This document shows, in pieces, positions 1 to 8,007 of a stretch of 41,516 bases of DNA. Positions within the stretch are counted from its first letter, which is position 1; each line of letters opens with the position of its first letter. A program made the translations under genes and the position numbers. The stretch is from Nonomuraea guangzhouensis (lineage in GTDB: Bacteria > Actinomycetota > Actinomycetes > Streptosporangiales > Streptosporangiaceae): assembly GCF_019396345.1 (NCBI RefSeq), contig NZ_JAHKRM010000058.1:1-41516 (forward strand), in the 5' to 3' direction. The notes under the pieces were generated by a model, which ran no database searches, was not told where the DNA came from, and saw only the letters and a program-made list of their open reading frames with translations.

Positions 1-46
1 GGGCGCCTGCTTCTGTCAGCCTTCGGTCCCTGCGTCGGCCAGGTGC

Positions 47-2101
47 CTAGCCGGCGCGACGGCGGTTGCCACCGCCGTTGTTGCCACCGCCGCCGCCACG
101 CGGCTGGCGGCGCGCCTGCTTGCGCTCGGTGGCCGCCGACGGGGCGATGTCGTCGTCGTCCGTGGCCAGGTCGGGTGACTGGAAGATCACCATGAACGGG
201 CTCGCGGGGACGATGCGGTCCGGCTCCTGGCGCACCGGGGGCGGCGGCGTGGAGAAGCTCGTCTCGGCGATCGGCGCCCGTTCCATGACCCGCTCCTCCA
301 CGACCTGCTCCTTCGCGATGTGCTCCTCCGTGCTCCGCTCCGCTGCGGGAGCCTGCTCGACGACCTGCCTGCGCTCGGCGGCGGGCTTGCGCTCCCTGGT
401 GGGCTTGCGCTCGGCCACGGGCTCGCGCTCGGCCTTCTGCTCGACAACCGGCTCGCGGTCGGTGAGCGGGGCCTCCGGGGCGTCGGCGAGGGCGTTCTCG
501 ATGGCGGCCGAGGCGGCCCCCCTGCGAGTGCGACCGCGCCGCGGCTCGGCGGCCGCCTCGATCTCGTCAGCTGAAATGATGGCGGGTGTCTCCTCCGTCT
601 TTCTGGCGGTCGCCTTGCTGGAGCGACTGGGCACGGGCTCGACCTCCGGCGTCTCGACGGGTGCGGTGCCCTCTTCCGTGGGCATTCCGCCGCGGGTGCG
701 GCGGCGCTGGCGCGGCGTGCGCGCCGGACGCTCCTCGCGCTCGTCACGGCGGCGACCACCGTTACGAGAGCGCGTCCTGCCGGTCTCGCCGAGATCCTCG
801 ATGCGCTCGGCCGACAGGCCCGCCCGCGAACGGCTGGCATGCGGCAGGACGCCCTTGGTGCCCTCGGGGATGTTGAGCTCGGTGAAGACGTGCGGCGAGG
901 TGGAGTAGGTCTCCTCGGGCTCGGCGAAGTCGAGCCCGAGCATCTGGTTGATCATCTTCCAGCGGGTCAGCTCCTCCCACTCCACGAACGTGACCGCGAT
1001 GCCCGTGCGCCCGGCCCGGCCGGTGCGGCCGGTGCGGTGCACGTAGGTCTTGTCGTCGGTGGGGCAGTCGTAGTTGACCACATGGGTGACGTCGTCGATG
1101 TCGATGCCGCGGGCCGCCACGTCGGTGGCGACCAGCACGTCGATCTTGCCACTGCGGAACGCGCGCAAGGCCTGCTCGCGCTGGCCCTGGCCGAGGTCGC
1201 CGTGGACGGCCGCGACCGCGAAGCCGCGGGTCTCGAGCTGCTCCGCGACCATGTCGCAGGCCCGCTTGGTCTCACAGAAGACCATGGTGAGCCCGCGGCC
1301 CTCGGCCTGGAGCAGCCGGGCGACGATCTCGATCTTGTCCATCCGGTGGACGCGCCAGACGATCTGGCGTACCTGCGGGTGCGGGATGCCCTCGCCGCCC
1401 TCGCCGTTCTCGTGCTCGGCGCGTACGTGAGTGGGCCGGTTGAGGTATTTGCGGGACAGCGCGACGATCTCGCCGGGCATGGTCGCCGAGAACAGCATGG
1501 TCTGCCGCTCGTCGGGGATCAGCTTGAAGATCCGCTCGATGTCGGGCAGGAACCCCAGGTCGAGCATGCGGTCGGCCTCGTCGAGCACCAGTGAGGTGAT
1601 CTGGCTGAGGTCGAGGTGCTTCTGCTTGACCAGGTCGAGCAGGCGCCCGGGGGTGCCGACGATGACGTCGACGCCCGCCTTGAGCGCTTCGACCTGCGGC
1701 TCGTACGCCCGGCCGCCGTAGACGGTCAGGACCCGCGAGCCGAGCTTGCCGGCGGCGGTGACCAGGTCTTCGCTGACCTGTACGGCCAGCTCGCGGGTGG
1801 GCACGACGACCAGCCCGCGTGGCTTCTTGCGGTTCTTACGCGGTTTGCCGATGCCCTGGAGCATCGCGATGCCGAACGCGTAGGTCTTTCCCGTGCCTGT
1901 GCGTGCCTGACCGATCAGGTCCTGGCCGCTCAGCGCGAGCGGGAGTGCCATCTCTTGGATGGGGAACGGTGTGGTGATGCCCTCGGTCTCGAGGGCATCA
2001 GCGATCTCAGGTGTGACTCCGAGGTCTCGGAAAGTCGTCAGCGTGGCCTGCCTCAGTCTCAAATGAAGGCGGGCCTGCCGGGACCGACGGGCGGAAAACA
2101 A
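47..2101 (-). CDS. DEAD-box ATP-dependent RNA helicase (RhlE-type) with long charged tail
   Basis: RNA helicase that unwinds structured RNA using ATP, probably in ribosome assembly or RNA decay. The two RecA domains fill about the first 400 residues. Visible motifs are the Q motif (FRDLGV..TPFPIQ), Walker A ARTGTGKT at 66-73, PTREL, TPGRL, DEAD at 173-176, SAT, ATDVAARGID and HRTGRTGRAG. The last ~280 residues are low complexity: Arg/Glu/Pro-rich with repeated ERKP/AER-type units, ending in a Gly-Asn-Arg tail (GGGGGNNGGGNRRRAG), probably for RNA binding. The start is uncertain: TTG at 2101 gives 684 aa, and TTG at 2062 is an alternative that begins nearer the conserved core. It is divergent from the ferritin-like gene. 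The same pair occurs in mycobacteria (Rv3211/Rv3210c), which supports the assignment. Confidence 0.93.
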   Translation of the reverse strand: MFSARRSRQARLHLRLRQATLTTFRDLGVTPEIADALETEGITTPFPIQEMALPLALSGQDLIGQARTGTGKTYAFGIAMLQGIGKPRKNRKKPRGLVVVPTRELAVQVSEDLVTAAGKLGSRVLTVYGGRAYEPQVEALKAGVDVIVGTPGRLLDLVKQKHLDLSQITSLVLDEADRMLDLGFLPDIERIFKLIPDERQTMLFSATMPGEIVALSRKYLNRPTHVRAEHENGEGGEGIPHPQVRQIVWRVHRMDKIEIVARLLQAEGRGLTMVFCETKRACDMVAEQLETRGFAVAAVHGDLGQGQREQALRAFRSGKIDVLVATDVAARGIDIDDVTHVVNYDCPTDDKTYVHRTGRTGRAGRTGIAVTFVEWEELTRWKMINQMLGLDFAEPEETYSTSPHVFTELNIPEGTKGVLPHASRSRAGLSAERIEDLGETGRTRSRNGGRRRDEREERPARTPRQRRRTRGGMPTEEGTAPVETPEVEPVPSRSSKATARKTEETPAIISADEIEAAAEPRRGRTRRGAASAAIENALADAPEAPLTDREPVVEQKAEREPVAERKPTRERKPAAERRQVVEQAPAAERSTEEHIAKEQVVEERVMERAPIAETSFSTPPPPVRQEPDRIVPASPFMVIFQSPDLATDDDDIAPSAATERKQARRQPRGGGGGNNGGGNRRRAG

Positions 2102-2179
2102 ACCCCGTGCCTGGGTCCTCGCGGTAGAGCCAGCCCTCTCGCGTCATCGCGACCGCAGACCCGGGAGTGGGGGGTTAAC

Positions 2180-2216
2180 GGGGAATTCCCCCGAATTAAC
2201 ACAGTGCGGTCGCACT
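2180..2216. promoter_or_regulatory. Palindromes in the divergent helicase/ferritin-like promoter region
   Basis: Two short perfect palindromes lie between the divergent genes: GGGGAATTCCCC at 2180-2191, flanked by TTAA on both sides, and AGTGCG-GT-CGCACT at 2203-2216. They could be regulator sites. No regulator can be named from sequence, and the -10/-35 boxes are not clear. Confidence 0.35.
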
Positions 2217-2288
2217 TTCACAGAGCAGTGTACTCGATACCACAACGTTGGCCGAGTTTCCGAATGTTCCCGAAGTACGCTGCCTTCC

Positions 2289-2933
2289 ATGAACGAGTCT
2301 CCAGGAGTCGTCGATCTGCTCGGTGTGCTGGCTTATGCCGAGCTCAGCGCCTTCGCGCGGATGACCGAGGACGCGGCGTCCCTCGCCCCCTCCTTGGCCG
2401 ATCAGGTCGCGCTGAGCGAACTGGCCGTGGCCGAATATGCCCACTTCCGCCTGTTGCACGACCGGCTGACCGAGCTCGGCGCCGATCCCGAACAGGCGAT
2501 GTCCCCGTTCGCCGAGGCGCTGGACGCCTGGCACACCCAGACGGCCCCGGCCGACTGGCTGCAGGCGCTGGTGAAGGCGTACGTGGGTGTGGGCATCGCA
2601 CTCGACTTCTACCGGGAGGCGGCCAGGCACCTCGACCCGTCGATCGCGAAACTGGTCGATGAGGTGCTCGTGGACGAGGGCCGCTCGGAGTTCGCGGTGG
2701 AGCGGGTCAGGGCCGGGCTCGTGGCCGACCCGACGGCGAGCGGCCGGCTGGCGCTGTGGGCGCGGCGGCTGGTCGGCGAGGCGCTCAGCCAGGGGCAGCG
2801 GGTCGCGGCGGCCCGGCCGGAGCTGGCGCTGCTGCTGGTCGAGTCGGCGTCCGACGACCAGGCGCAGATCTCCCGGCTGTTCGCCACCCTGACCGAGGAA
2901 CACGGCAAGCGGATGGCCGCCCTCGGCATCTGA
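2289..2933 (+). CDS. Ferritin-like fold protein (tRNA hydroxylase MiaE-like superfamily)
   Basis: A 214-residue all-helical protein of the ferritin-like family that sits beside the DEAD-box helicase across actinobacteria (Rv3210c in M. tuberculosis). It is related to MiaE-like di-iron hydroxylases. Helices carry spaced Glu/His residues (ELSAFARMTEDA, EYAHFRLLHDRL, DEVLVDEGRSEFAVERV, EEHGKRMAALG) consistent with a metal site, but I cannot confirm the full ligand set. The ATG at 2289 has only a weak ribosome-binding site. It is convergent with the DUF3107 gene across a hairpin. The substrate is unknown and the hydroxylase label is a family inference. Confidence 0.75.
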   Translation: MNESPGVVDLLGVLAYAELSAFARMTEDAASLAPSLADQVALSELAVAEYAHFRLLHDRLTELGADPEQAMSPFAEALDAWHTQTAPADWLQALVKAYVGVGIALDFYREAARHLDPSIAKLVDEVLVDEGRSEFAVERVRAGLVADPTASGRLALWARRLVGEALSQGQRVAAARPELALLLVESASDDQAQISRLFATLTEEHGKRMAALGI

Positions 2934-2948
2934 ACGGCTGATCGCTCC

Positions 2949-2992
2949 GCTCAAGCGAGGGTACGGCGCTCGCCGCCGCACCCCGCTCGAGC
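2949..2992. terminator. Imperfect hairpin between convergent genes
   Basis: The arms GCTCaAGCGaGGGTaCGGCG and GCCGccGCACCCcGCTcGAGC can fold into one long GC-rich stem-loop located between the stop codons of the ferritin-like gene (plus strand) and the DUF3107 gene (minus strand). It has no strong T-tract. It is probably a bidirectional terminator. Confidence 0.5.
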
Positions 2993-2994
2993 CG

Positions 2995-3225
2995 CTAGAG
3001 GGTGCCTCCGAAGCCGACGGGCCTCGACTCGTCCTCGCCGATCTCGATGAAGCCGATCGACGCGACCGGTATGATCACGCGCCGCCCCTTCACGTCGGTG
3101 ATGGAGAACACGCCGCGATCGGCGGCGAGCGCGTTTCTGATCTCCTCTTCGACCTGCTCGGACGATAGTTCGGTCTCGACGACGAGTTCGCGGTGTACGG
3201 AGCGTACGCCGATCTTGACTTCCAT
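2995..3225 (-). CDS. DUF3107 family small protein
   Basis: A 76-residue protein of the actinobacterial DUF3107 family (Rv3208A/TB9.4 type), function unknown. It starts with the family hallmark MEVKIGV and ends with the pattern EIGEDESRPVGFG. Two ATGs are adjacent (3228 and 3225); the second gives the better distance to the GGGAG ribosome-binding site and matches the family start, so 3225 was chosen. Gene order with the upstream TetR regulator and the ferritin-like gene is conserved in mycobacteria. It lies 86 bp downstream of the TetR gene on the same strand and may be co-transcribed. Confidence 0.85.
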   Translation of the reverse strand: MEVKIGVRSVHRELVVETELSSEQVEEEIRNALAADRGVFSITDVKGRRVIIPVASIGFIEIGEDESRPVGFGGTL

Positions 3226-3311
3226 CATGCTCCCTTTCGACGGGGCCGGCTCACCCCATCGTCGTCGCTGACCGGCCGGGAAACGCCGCTGATCGCGCCC
3301 AGCGAACGGGT

Positions 3312-3971
3312 TTAAGCCGTACGCGGAAAACCGCTGATGCCGCGCCAGGCCAGCCGGGCCATGAGCTGCTCGGCGGCGTCCTTCGGAATGGAGCCGTGCT
3401 GGGTCACCCAGTAACGGGCGCTCACCTCGGCCATGCCGACCAGCCCGACGCCGAGCAGGTGGGCCTCGTCGCTGGTGCAGCCGGTGTCCTCCTGGATCAC
3501 CGCACTGACCATTTCCGCGCATTCCTGCAGCGAACGCTCCACGCGCTGGCGCACCGGCGCCACGTTGCGCAGGTCCGACTCGAAGACGAGCCGGAACGCC
3601 TCGCCCTGGGTGGAGACGAAGGAGTAGAACGCGCTGAACGTTGCCTGCACGCGGAGTTTGTTCTCGTGCGTGGAGGCCAGCGCCTCGCGGCAGCGGTTGA
3701 CCATGTCGTCGACGTGCAGGTCGAGCAGCGCGAGATAGAGCTCCAGCTTGCCGGGGAAATGCTGGTACAGGACGGGTTTGCTGACTCCTGCCCGGTCGGC
3801 GATCTCGTCCATGGCGGCCGCGTGATAGCCGTTCTCCACGAACACTTCCTGCGCCGCGCTGAGTAGCTGCCGGCGGCGGGCCAGTCGGGGCAGCCGGGTG
3901 CCCCGGGGCTTGGCGTCCGGGGTTGCGGTCACGCTGGTCTCCATGGGTCTCTGAGTCGGCTGTTCGGACAT
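3312..3971 (-). CDS. TetR/AcrR family transcriptional regulator
   Basis: A 219-residue TetR repressor. The N-terminal HTH is seen at about residues 31-76, with RRRQLLSAAQEVFVENGYHAAAMDEIADRAGVSKPVLYQHFPGK split over helices 1-4. The rest is the ligand-binding, dimerisation domain. The ATG at 3971 is used; METSV at 3944 is an alternative start. It corresponds by position to Rv3208 of M. tuberculosis (TetR next to DUF3107). The ligand and targets are unknown. It follows the 70-residue acidic protein gene by 23 bp and may be read through from the ligase operon. Confidence 0.9.
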   Translation of the reverse strand: MSEQPTQRPMETSVTATPDAKPRGTRLPRLARRRQLLSAAQEVFVENGYHAAAMDEIADRAGVSKPVLYQHFPGKLELYLALLDLHVDDMVNRCREALASTHENKLRVQATFSAFYSFVSTQGEAFRLVFESDLRNVAPVRQRVERSLQECAEMVSAVIQEDTGCTSDEAHLLGVGLVGMAEVSARYWVTQHGSIPKDAAEQLMARLAWRGISGFPRTA

Positions 3972-3994
3972 CCTACGTGCGGCTCAGCGGCTCA

Positions 3995-4207
3995 TCAGCG
4001 ATAGTCGTCATCATCGAGGTCCACCTCACGGGCCTGCTCGGCGGCGTCGGCGGGGTCGACCTCCAGCGGGGTCTCCCGGAGCGTCCCGCCCCCGGCGCCG
4101 CGAATCAGGAGGAGCTGTTCGGCGGCGTCGGCCTCGGGAGCCTGGACCGGGAGTTCTTCCATTTCGTCGAAGGGGAGGTCGTCCCCACGTACGTCCATCT
4201 CCGACAT
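3995..4207 (-). CDS. Small acidic protein of unknown function
   Basis: A 70-residue, strongly acidic protein (MSEMDVRGDDLPFDEMEEL..) ending in EVDLDDDDYR, with no membrane segment or cysteine. The ATG at 4207 follows a good AAGGGGAC ribosome-binding site. It lies 33 bp after the LigD-type polymerase and 23 bp before the TetR gene on the same strand, so it is likely part of the repair operon. I do not recognise a family. Composition suggests a disordered or protein-binding peptide. Confidence 0.65.
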   Translation of the reverse strand: MSEMDVRGDDLPFDEMEELPVQAPEADAAEQLLLIRGAGGGTLRETPLEVDPADAAEQAREVDLDDDDYR

Positions 4208-4240
4208 TGCAGTCCCCTTCTAGGTGCGGACGGAACCAGA

Positions 4241-5122
4241 CTACGCCTGACCGAAAAGGTCGCCGTGTTCCTCGACTCTGGCCAGTACGTCGTGTGTCGC
4301 GAACACCAGGTCCTCCGGATGCTCGCAGCCTTCGACCTCCTTCCACAGCAGCGGCGTCGAGACCGTGGGCCGCTCCCTGGCCCGCAGTGAGTAGGGGGCC
4401 ACGGTGGTCTTGGCCGGGTTGTTCTGGCTCCAGTCGATGAACACCTTGCCGGGGCGGGCCTTCCTGGCCATCACGCTGACCACCTGCTCGCGGTGCGCCT
4501 TCTCCAGTACCTGGGCCAGTCTCTTGGCGTACGCCGAGGGCTCCTCGCGGCCGTCCCAGTCCGCGTACAACTGCATGCCCTTGTTGCCGCTGGTCTTCGG
4601 CCGGGCGGTGAGGCCGTCGGCGCGCAGCACCTCGCGCAGCATGAGGGCCACCCGGCAGCACTCCACGATGGTCACAGGAGGGCCCGGGTCGAGGTCGAAC
4701 ACGAGCGTGTCGGGCGGCAGCGCCTCCCCGTCGGCGGACACCCGCCACTGGGGCACGTGCAGCTCCAGGGCCGCCAGGTTGGCGTAATAGACGAGCGAGG
4801 GCAGATCCTCGATGACGGCGAAGTCGATGGTCTCGCGGTTCTTGGTGCTGCCCGGCACGGGCAGCGTGACCCTCCTGATCCAGTCCGGGGTGTGCTCGGG
4901 CGCGTTCTTCTCGAAGAAGGACTGGCCGGTCACGCCGTTGGGGTAGCGCTTGACGGTGAGCGGCCGGCCTTCGAGGTGCGGCAGGAGTACGGGGGCGACG
5001 CGGCTGTAGTAGTCGATCACCTCGGCCTTGGCGAAGCCGGCCTCGGGATAGAGGACCTTGTCCAGGTTGCTCAGCGTCAGCTGCCGCCCGCCGACCTTCA
5101 CCGCCACCTTCTGGGGGCTCAC
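4241..5122 (-). CDS. LigD-type primase-polymerase (NHEJ POL domain, stand-alone)
   Basis: A 293-residue archaeo-eukaryotic-primase-like polymerase that fills in or adds nucleotides at double-strand breaks during non-homologous end joining with Ku and the ligase. Key motifs are VFDLDPG (catalytic Asp pair, about residue 145), the TSGNKGMQLY nucleotide-binding motif, and VFIDWSQNN (third Asp). The N-terminal LSNLDKVLYPEAGFAK is typical of the family. The GTG at 5122 was chosen because it overlaps the ligase stop codon (GTGA, 5119-5122), which suggests translational coupling; a longer open frame upstream lies inside the ligase gene. In mycobacteria this domain is fused to ligase and phosphoesterase; here it is separate. 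Confidence 0.92.
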   Translation of the reverse strand: MSPQKVAVKVGGRQLTLSNLDKVLYPEAGFAKAEVIDYYSRVAPVLLPHLEGRPLTVKRYPNGVTGQSFFEKNAPEHTPDWIRRVTLPVPGSTKNRETIDFAVIEDLPSLVYYANLAALELHVPQWRVSADGEALPPDTLVFDLDPGPPVTIVECCRVALMLREVLRADGLTARPKTSGNKGMQLYADWDGREEPSAYAKRLAQVLEKAHREQVVSVMARKARPGKVFIDWSQNNPAKTTVAPYSLRARERPTVSTPLLWKEVEGCEHPEDLVFATHDVLARVEEHGDLFGQA

Positions 5123-6051
5123 AACGTCACCTCCGAAGGGAGTTTGTCCGGGCGCAGCCCGCGCCACACGGGGTGGCGCAGTCGCAGATCGTCGGTCCAC
5201 ATCGTGTAGGCCACCTCCCCGACGAGGTCGGGTCTAACCCATCGGTTGCGCCATGGGACGTCGTTCTGGAAGGGACTGCGCGGGATCTCCAGCGGGCGCA
5301 GGAACGCGTCGAGCTGGTCGAGCACGTCGTCGGTGAAGCCGGTGCCGACGTGCCCGACGTAGGTCAGGCCGCGCTCCGTGAACACGCCCATGATCAGCGA
5401 GCCGACCCCGCCCGACCTGCGGCCCTTGCCGGGTTTCCAGCCGCCGATCACGACCTCCCGCGTGCTGAGGTGCTTGACCTTGATCCACCATGGCGAGCGC
5501 GTGCCCGGCCGGTACGGCGAGTCGAGGCGCTTGGCGACCACGCCTTCGAGCCCCTGCTCCTTGGTGGCGGCGAGCAGGTCGGACTCTCCGGGGAAGTACG
5601 GCGGGGCGCCGATGTCCAGCTCGTCGAGGAGGCTGCGCCGGTCGCGGTACGGCAGGTCCAGCAGGGTGGTGCCGTCGAGGTAGAGCAGGTCGAAGGGCAG
5701 GTACGTGACCGGGTACAGCTTCAGCATCGTCTCTTCGGGGTCGGTGAGATGCATGCGGTGCTGCAGGCGGACGAAACTGGGGCGGCCGCGCGGGTCGAGC
5801 GCGACGACCTCCCCATCGATCACCGCATTCTTCACCCCGAACCCCGAAATTTCGGGATACCGGCGGGTGTAGTCGGCTCCGTGCCTTCCCGTCACCTTCA
5901 GGGCGCCGTTCCGGTGGAGGAGGGCGCGGATGCCATCCCATTTGACCTCCAGGCCATACCGCTCGCGATCCTGAGGTAGTTGCCCAGGTACGGCGAGCAT
6001 TGGTTCGATCGGATATGGCATTGGTGGCCCCATGGGGGGGTATGTGCCCAT
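5119..6051 (-). CDS. ATP-dependent DNA ligase (LigD LIG domain type)
   Basis: A nucleotidyl-transferring DNA ligase for non-homologous end joining. EVKWDGIRALL (KxDG; Lys is adenylated) lies near residue 37. EGVVAKRLDS and SPWWIKVKH are motifs IV and V, and the following ~100 residues form the OB domain (GSLIMGVFTERGLTYVGHVGTGF). At 310 residues it is LIG plus OB only: no POL or 3'-phosphoesterase domain is present. The start is ambiguous between ATG codons at 6051, 6033 and 6021; 6021 (MPYPIEPML) leaves more room for the promoter divergent from ku. It is the first gene of a likely ligase-polymerase-acidic protein operon. Confidence 0.92.
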   Translation of the reverse strand: MGTYPPMGPPMPYPIEPMLAVPGQLPQDRERYGLEVKWDGIRALLHRNGALKVTGRHGADYTRRYPEISGFGVKNAVIDGEVVALDPRGRPSFVRLQHRMHLTDPEETMLKLYPVTYLPFDLLYLDGTTLLDLPYRDRRSLLDELDIGAPPYFPGESDLLAATKEQGLEGVVAKRLDSPYRPGTRSPWWIKVKHLSTREVVIGGWKPGKGRRSGGVGSLIMGVFTERGLTYVGHVGTGFTDDVLDQLDAFLRPLEIPRSPFQNDVPWRNRWVRPDLVGEVAYTMWTDDLRLRHPVWRGLRPDKLPSEVTL

Positions 6052-6082
6052 TGGGCGAGCCCGCTAGAGCTGAGGAGTGCCC

Positions 6083-6955
6083 ATGCGCAGCATCTGGAAA
6101 GGGGCGATCTCCTTCGGCCTCGTGACGATTCCCGTCAAGCTCTATTCGGCGACCGACCAGAAGGACGTCACCTTCCACCAGGTGCACCGCGAGGACGGCG
6201 GCAGGATCCGCTACAAGCGCGTGTGCACGCTCGACGGTGAGGAGGTCCCCTACGCCGACATCGCCAAGGGCTATGAGCTGGCCACCGGCGAGATCGTGGT
6301 GCTGACGGACGAGGACTTCGAGGACCTGCCGCTCAGCACGTCACGCAGGATCGACGTCCTCCAGTTCGCGCCGGCCGAACAGATCGACCCGATCTACTTC
6401 GCCAAGTCGTACTATCTCGAACCGGACGCTCAGGGCGCCAAGCCGTACGTGCTGCTTCGCAACGCCCTGGAGAGCTCGGGGCAGGTCGCGGTCGTCAAGG
6501 TGGCGCTGCGGCAGCGGGAGTCGCTGGCCACGCTCAGGGTGCGTGACGGGGTGTTCGTGCTGGAGACCATGTACTGGCCGGACGAGATCCGCGTGCCCGA
6601 CTTCAATTTCCTCGAAGAGGACATCGAAGTGCGGGCCCAGGAGCTCAAGATGGCCGAGTCGCTCATCACCACGATGGAGGCGGACTTCGACGCGACCGAG
6701 TACCACGACGCCTACCGCGAGGCACTGCAGCAGGTGATCGAGGCGAAGGTGGAGGGCAAGGAGGTCGTCGCGCCGCCGGCGGGCGAGGAGGAGGCGGGTC
6801 CCGCCGTCGACCTCATGGCCGCGTTGCGGGCGAGCGTCGACGCGGCCAAGCGCGAGCGTTCCGGCGCGGCCGCCAAGCCCAGGAAGACCGCCAAGGAGTC
6901 CAAGGACGAGGGGGAGAAGGCCGCCCCCAAGCGCAAGGCCCGCAAAACCGCCTGA
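6083..6955 (+). CDS. ku: Non-homologous end-joining protein Ku
   Basis: A 290-residue bacterial Ku homodimer that rings DNA ends and recruits the ligase and polymerase encoded divergently. The N-terminus MRSIWKGAISFGLVTIPVKLY is the classic bacterial Ku start. The core continues to about residue 250 and is followed by a Lys/Ala-rich tail (AKPRKTAKESKDEGEKAAPK..KARKTA), typical of extended C-termini that bind DNA non-specifically. GAGGAG at 6072-6077 sets the ATG at 6083; a GTG at 6077 lies inside that ribosome-binding site. The gap to the ligase start is only 31-61 bp, so the two promoters must overlap or face each other. Confidence 0.96.
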   Translation: MRSIWKGAISFGLVTIPVKLYSATDQKDVTFHQVHREDGGRIRYKRVCTLDGEEVPYADIAKGYELATGEIVVLTDEDFEDLPLSTSRRIDVLQFAPAEQIDPIYFAKSYYLEPDAQGAKPYVLLRNALESSGQVAVVKVALRQRESLATLRVRDGVFVLETMYWPDEIRVPDFNFLEEDIEVRAQELKMAESLITTMEADFDATEYHDAYREALQQVIEAKVEGKEVVAPPAGEEEAGPAVDLMAALRASVDAAKRERSGAAAKPRKTAKESKDEGEKAAPKRKARKTA

Positions 6956-6979
6956 TCGGGCGGTGCGCCCGGAAAAGGC

Positions 6980-7013
6980 AAGGCGCCTTCGGCTTTATTG
7001 CCGAAGGCGCCTT
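6980..7013 (+). terminator. Intrinsic terminator after ku
   Basis: A perfect 14-bp stem (AAGGCGCCTTCGGC, loop TTTATT, then its complement) starts 24 bp after the ku stop codon. It is followed by TTATGTTC, a weak T-tract. Confidence 0.8.
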
Positions 7014-7116
7014 TATGTTCACACATCCAGGAGAGAAGCGACTTTATCGGCCGCTCCCCTCAATGCCATGGGGAATGAATTCCCGTCGGCTCCGTACGCG
7101 TGGGCGTGGCGACTTT

Positions 7117-7156
7117 CTGAGTGCCTGTGTTCCTTTATGAGAACACAGGCACTCAG
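7117..7156 (-). terminator. Strong terminator hairpin downstream of the Gly/Trp-rich protein gene
   Basis: A perfect 16-bp inverted repeat (CTGAGTGCCTGTGTTC, 8-nt loop, complement) lies 109 bp beyond the stop codon of the minus-strand gene at 7266-7670. It is probably that gene's terminator, and it could also stop read-through from ku. The rest of 7014-7265 holds no gene that I can support. Confidence 0.7.
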
Positions 7157-7265
7157 CACGCGTCCGGAACTCCCCCAAACCGGAGAACCGGTTGCATGGC
7201 TATCTCTTCGGACCGTATCCGGCGACCCTTGCTGGAGTGTCCCCGGACGGGTCGTCTGCGCGTTG

Positions 7266-7670
7266 TTACTGGGCGATCTCGCGCTGCAGATCGCGCTCGC
7301 GCTCGAGCTGAGCCTGGGCCTGGCGGGCGTCCGCGTCCGCGTCGGCGTCGTTGCGGTTGAAGTTGCGGGCGTCCGCGTCAGAGTCACCGCGCACGTTGTT
7401 CGTGTTGGTGTTGTGCAGGTGGATGTGGACCTTGACCCGGCCGCCACGGTTCCTGCGGCCCCAGCCGCCCCAGCCGCCGCCCCAGCCGCCCCAGCCGCCA
7501 CAGCGACGGTGGCAGCCGCCACCCCAGCCTGCGACGACACCCGCGTTGGTGGCGGCGGAGGCCGTGGCGTTGGCGGACGATGCGGTGGTCAGCGCGCCCA
7601 GACCGATGACGGTACCGGACATGGCCGTGCTCAGCGCGAGCCCTGCGAGGACACTCTTGAACTTGGGCAT
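7266..7670 (-). CDS. Secreted Gly/Trp-rich protein of unknown function
   Basis: A 134-residue predicted secreted protein. Residues 1 to about 36 form a signal peptide (MPKFKSVLAGLAL.., cleavage near ASSANA). Then come a Gly/Trp-rich stretch with two Cys and two Arg (GGGCHRRCGGWGGWGGGWGG), a basic His/Asn segment (VKVHIHLHNTNTNN), an Asp-Ala repeat (DADARNFNRNDADADADAR), and a charged Gln/Arg/Glu helix at the C-terminus. The ATG at 7670 follows a GGGGGGAA ribosome-binding site. No domain is recognised. The pattern suggests a cell-surface or extracellular structural protein, but this is inference. It sits in an AT-richer island with dyads upstream. Confidence 0.65.
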   Translation of the reverse strand: MPKFKSVLAGLALSTAMSGTVIGLGALTTASSANATASAATNAGVVAGWGGGCHRRCGGWGGWGGGWGGWGRRNRGGRVKVHIHLHNTNTNNVRGDSDADARNFNRNDADADADARQAQAQLERERDLQREIAQ

Positions 7671-7708
7671 TGAATTCCCCCCTAAAGGATCGGTTGCCCC
7701 GTTCCAGA

Positions 7709-7733
7709 TATTTACCGGACTGAACGGTAAATA
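7709..7733. promoter_or_regulatory. 25-bp perfect dyad upstream of the secreted-protein gene
   Basis: TATTTACCG, a 7-nt spacer, then CGGTAAATA: two perfect 9-bp half-sites centred about 50 bp upstream of the ATG at 7670. The shape fits an operator for a dimeric repressor. It could instead be a 5'-UTR hairpin. Confidence 0.5.
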
Positions 7734-7985
7734 CCTTGGATGTCGTCTAATGCGTCATCCGTGCGGATTTATTTCCGGCGGGCTGGCGGATAAACGGGCC
7801 TTGTTGTGTTTTGCTATACGCTAACTCTCTCATTGCTCTCATTAAGCATTTATGAAATGAAATGAAAGGATTTGTCCGTTTTGCGGGGTGGCGACTCCGC
7901 GTGCCTCTGCGTGAATCGCGGGATCATAAATGCTAATAAAGGAGCATTTGTCGTAAATGTAGGCTGGAAGGCGAGGGCGGCTATC
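7734..7985. other. AT-richer intergenic region between divergent genes
   Basis: About 250 bp of clearly lower GC than the flanks separates the secreted-protein gene (minus) from the hydrolase gene (plus). It contains a dyad at 7928-7949 (AAATGCT, 8-nt spacer, AGCATTT) and several TAAA/ATTTAT tracts. I see no coding sequence in it. It probably holds both promoters. Confidence 0.5.
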
Positions 7986-8007
7986 GTTGAGTGAGCGAGG
8001 AGGGCAC

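Noticed and set aside
66..908. A 280-residue plus-strand Ser/Arg-rich frame.
   Set aside because: It is antisense to the repetitive tail of the DEAD-box helicase and mirrors its composition.
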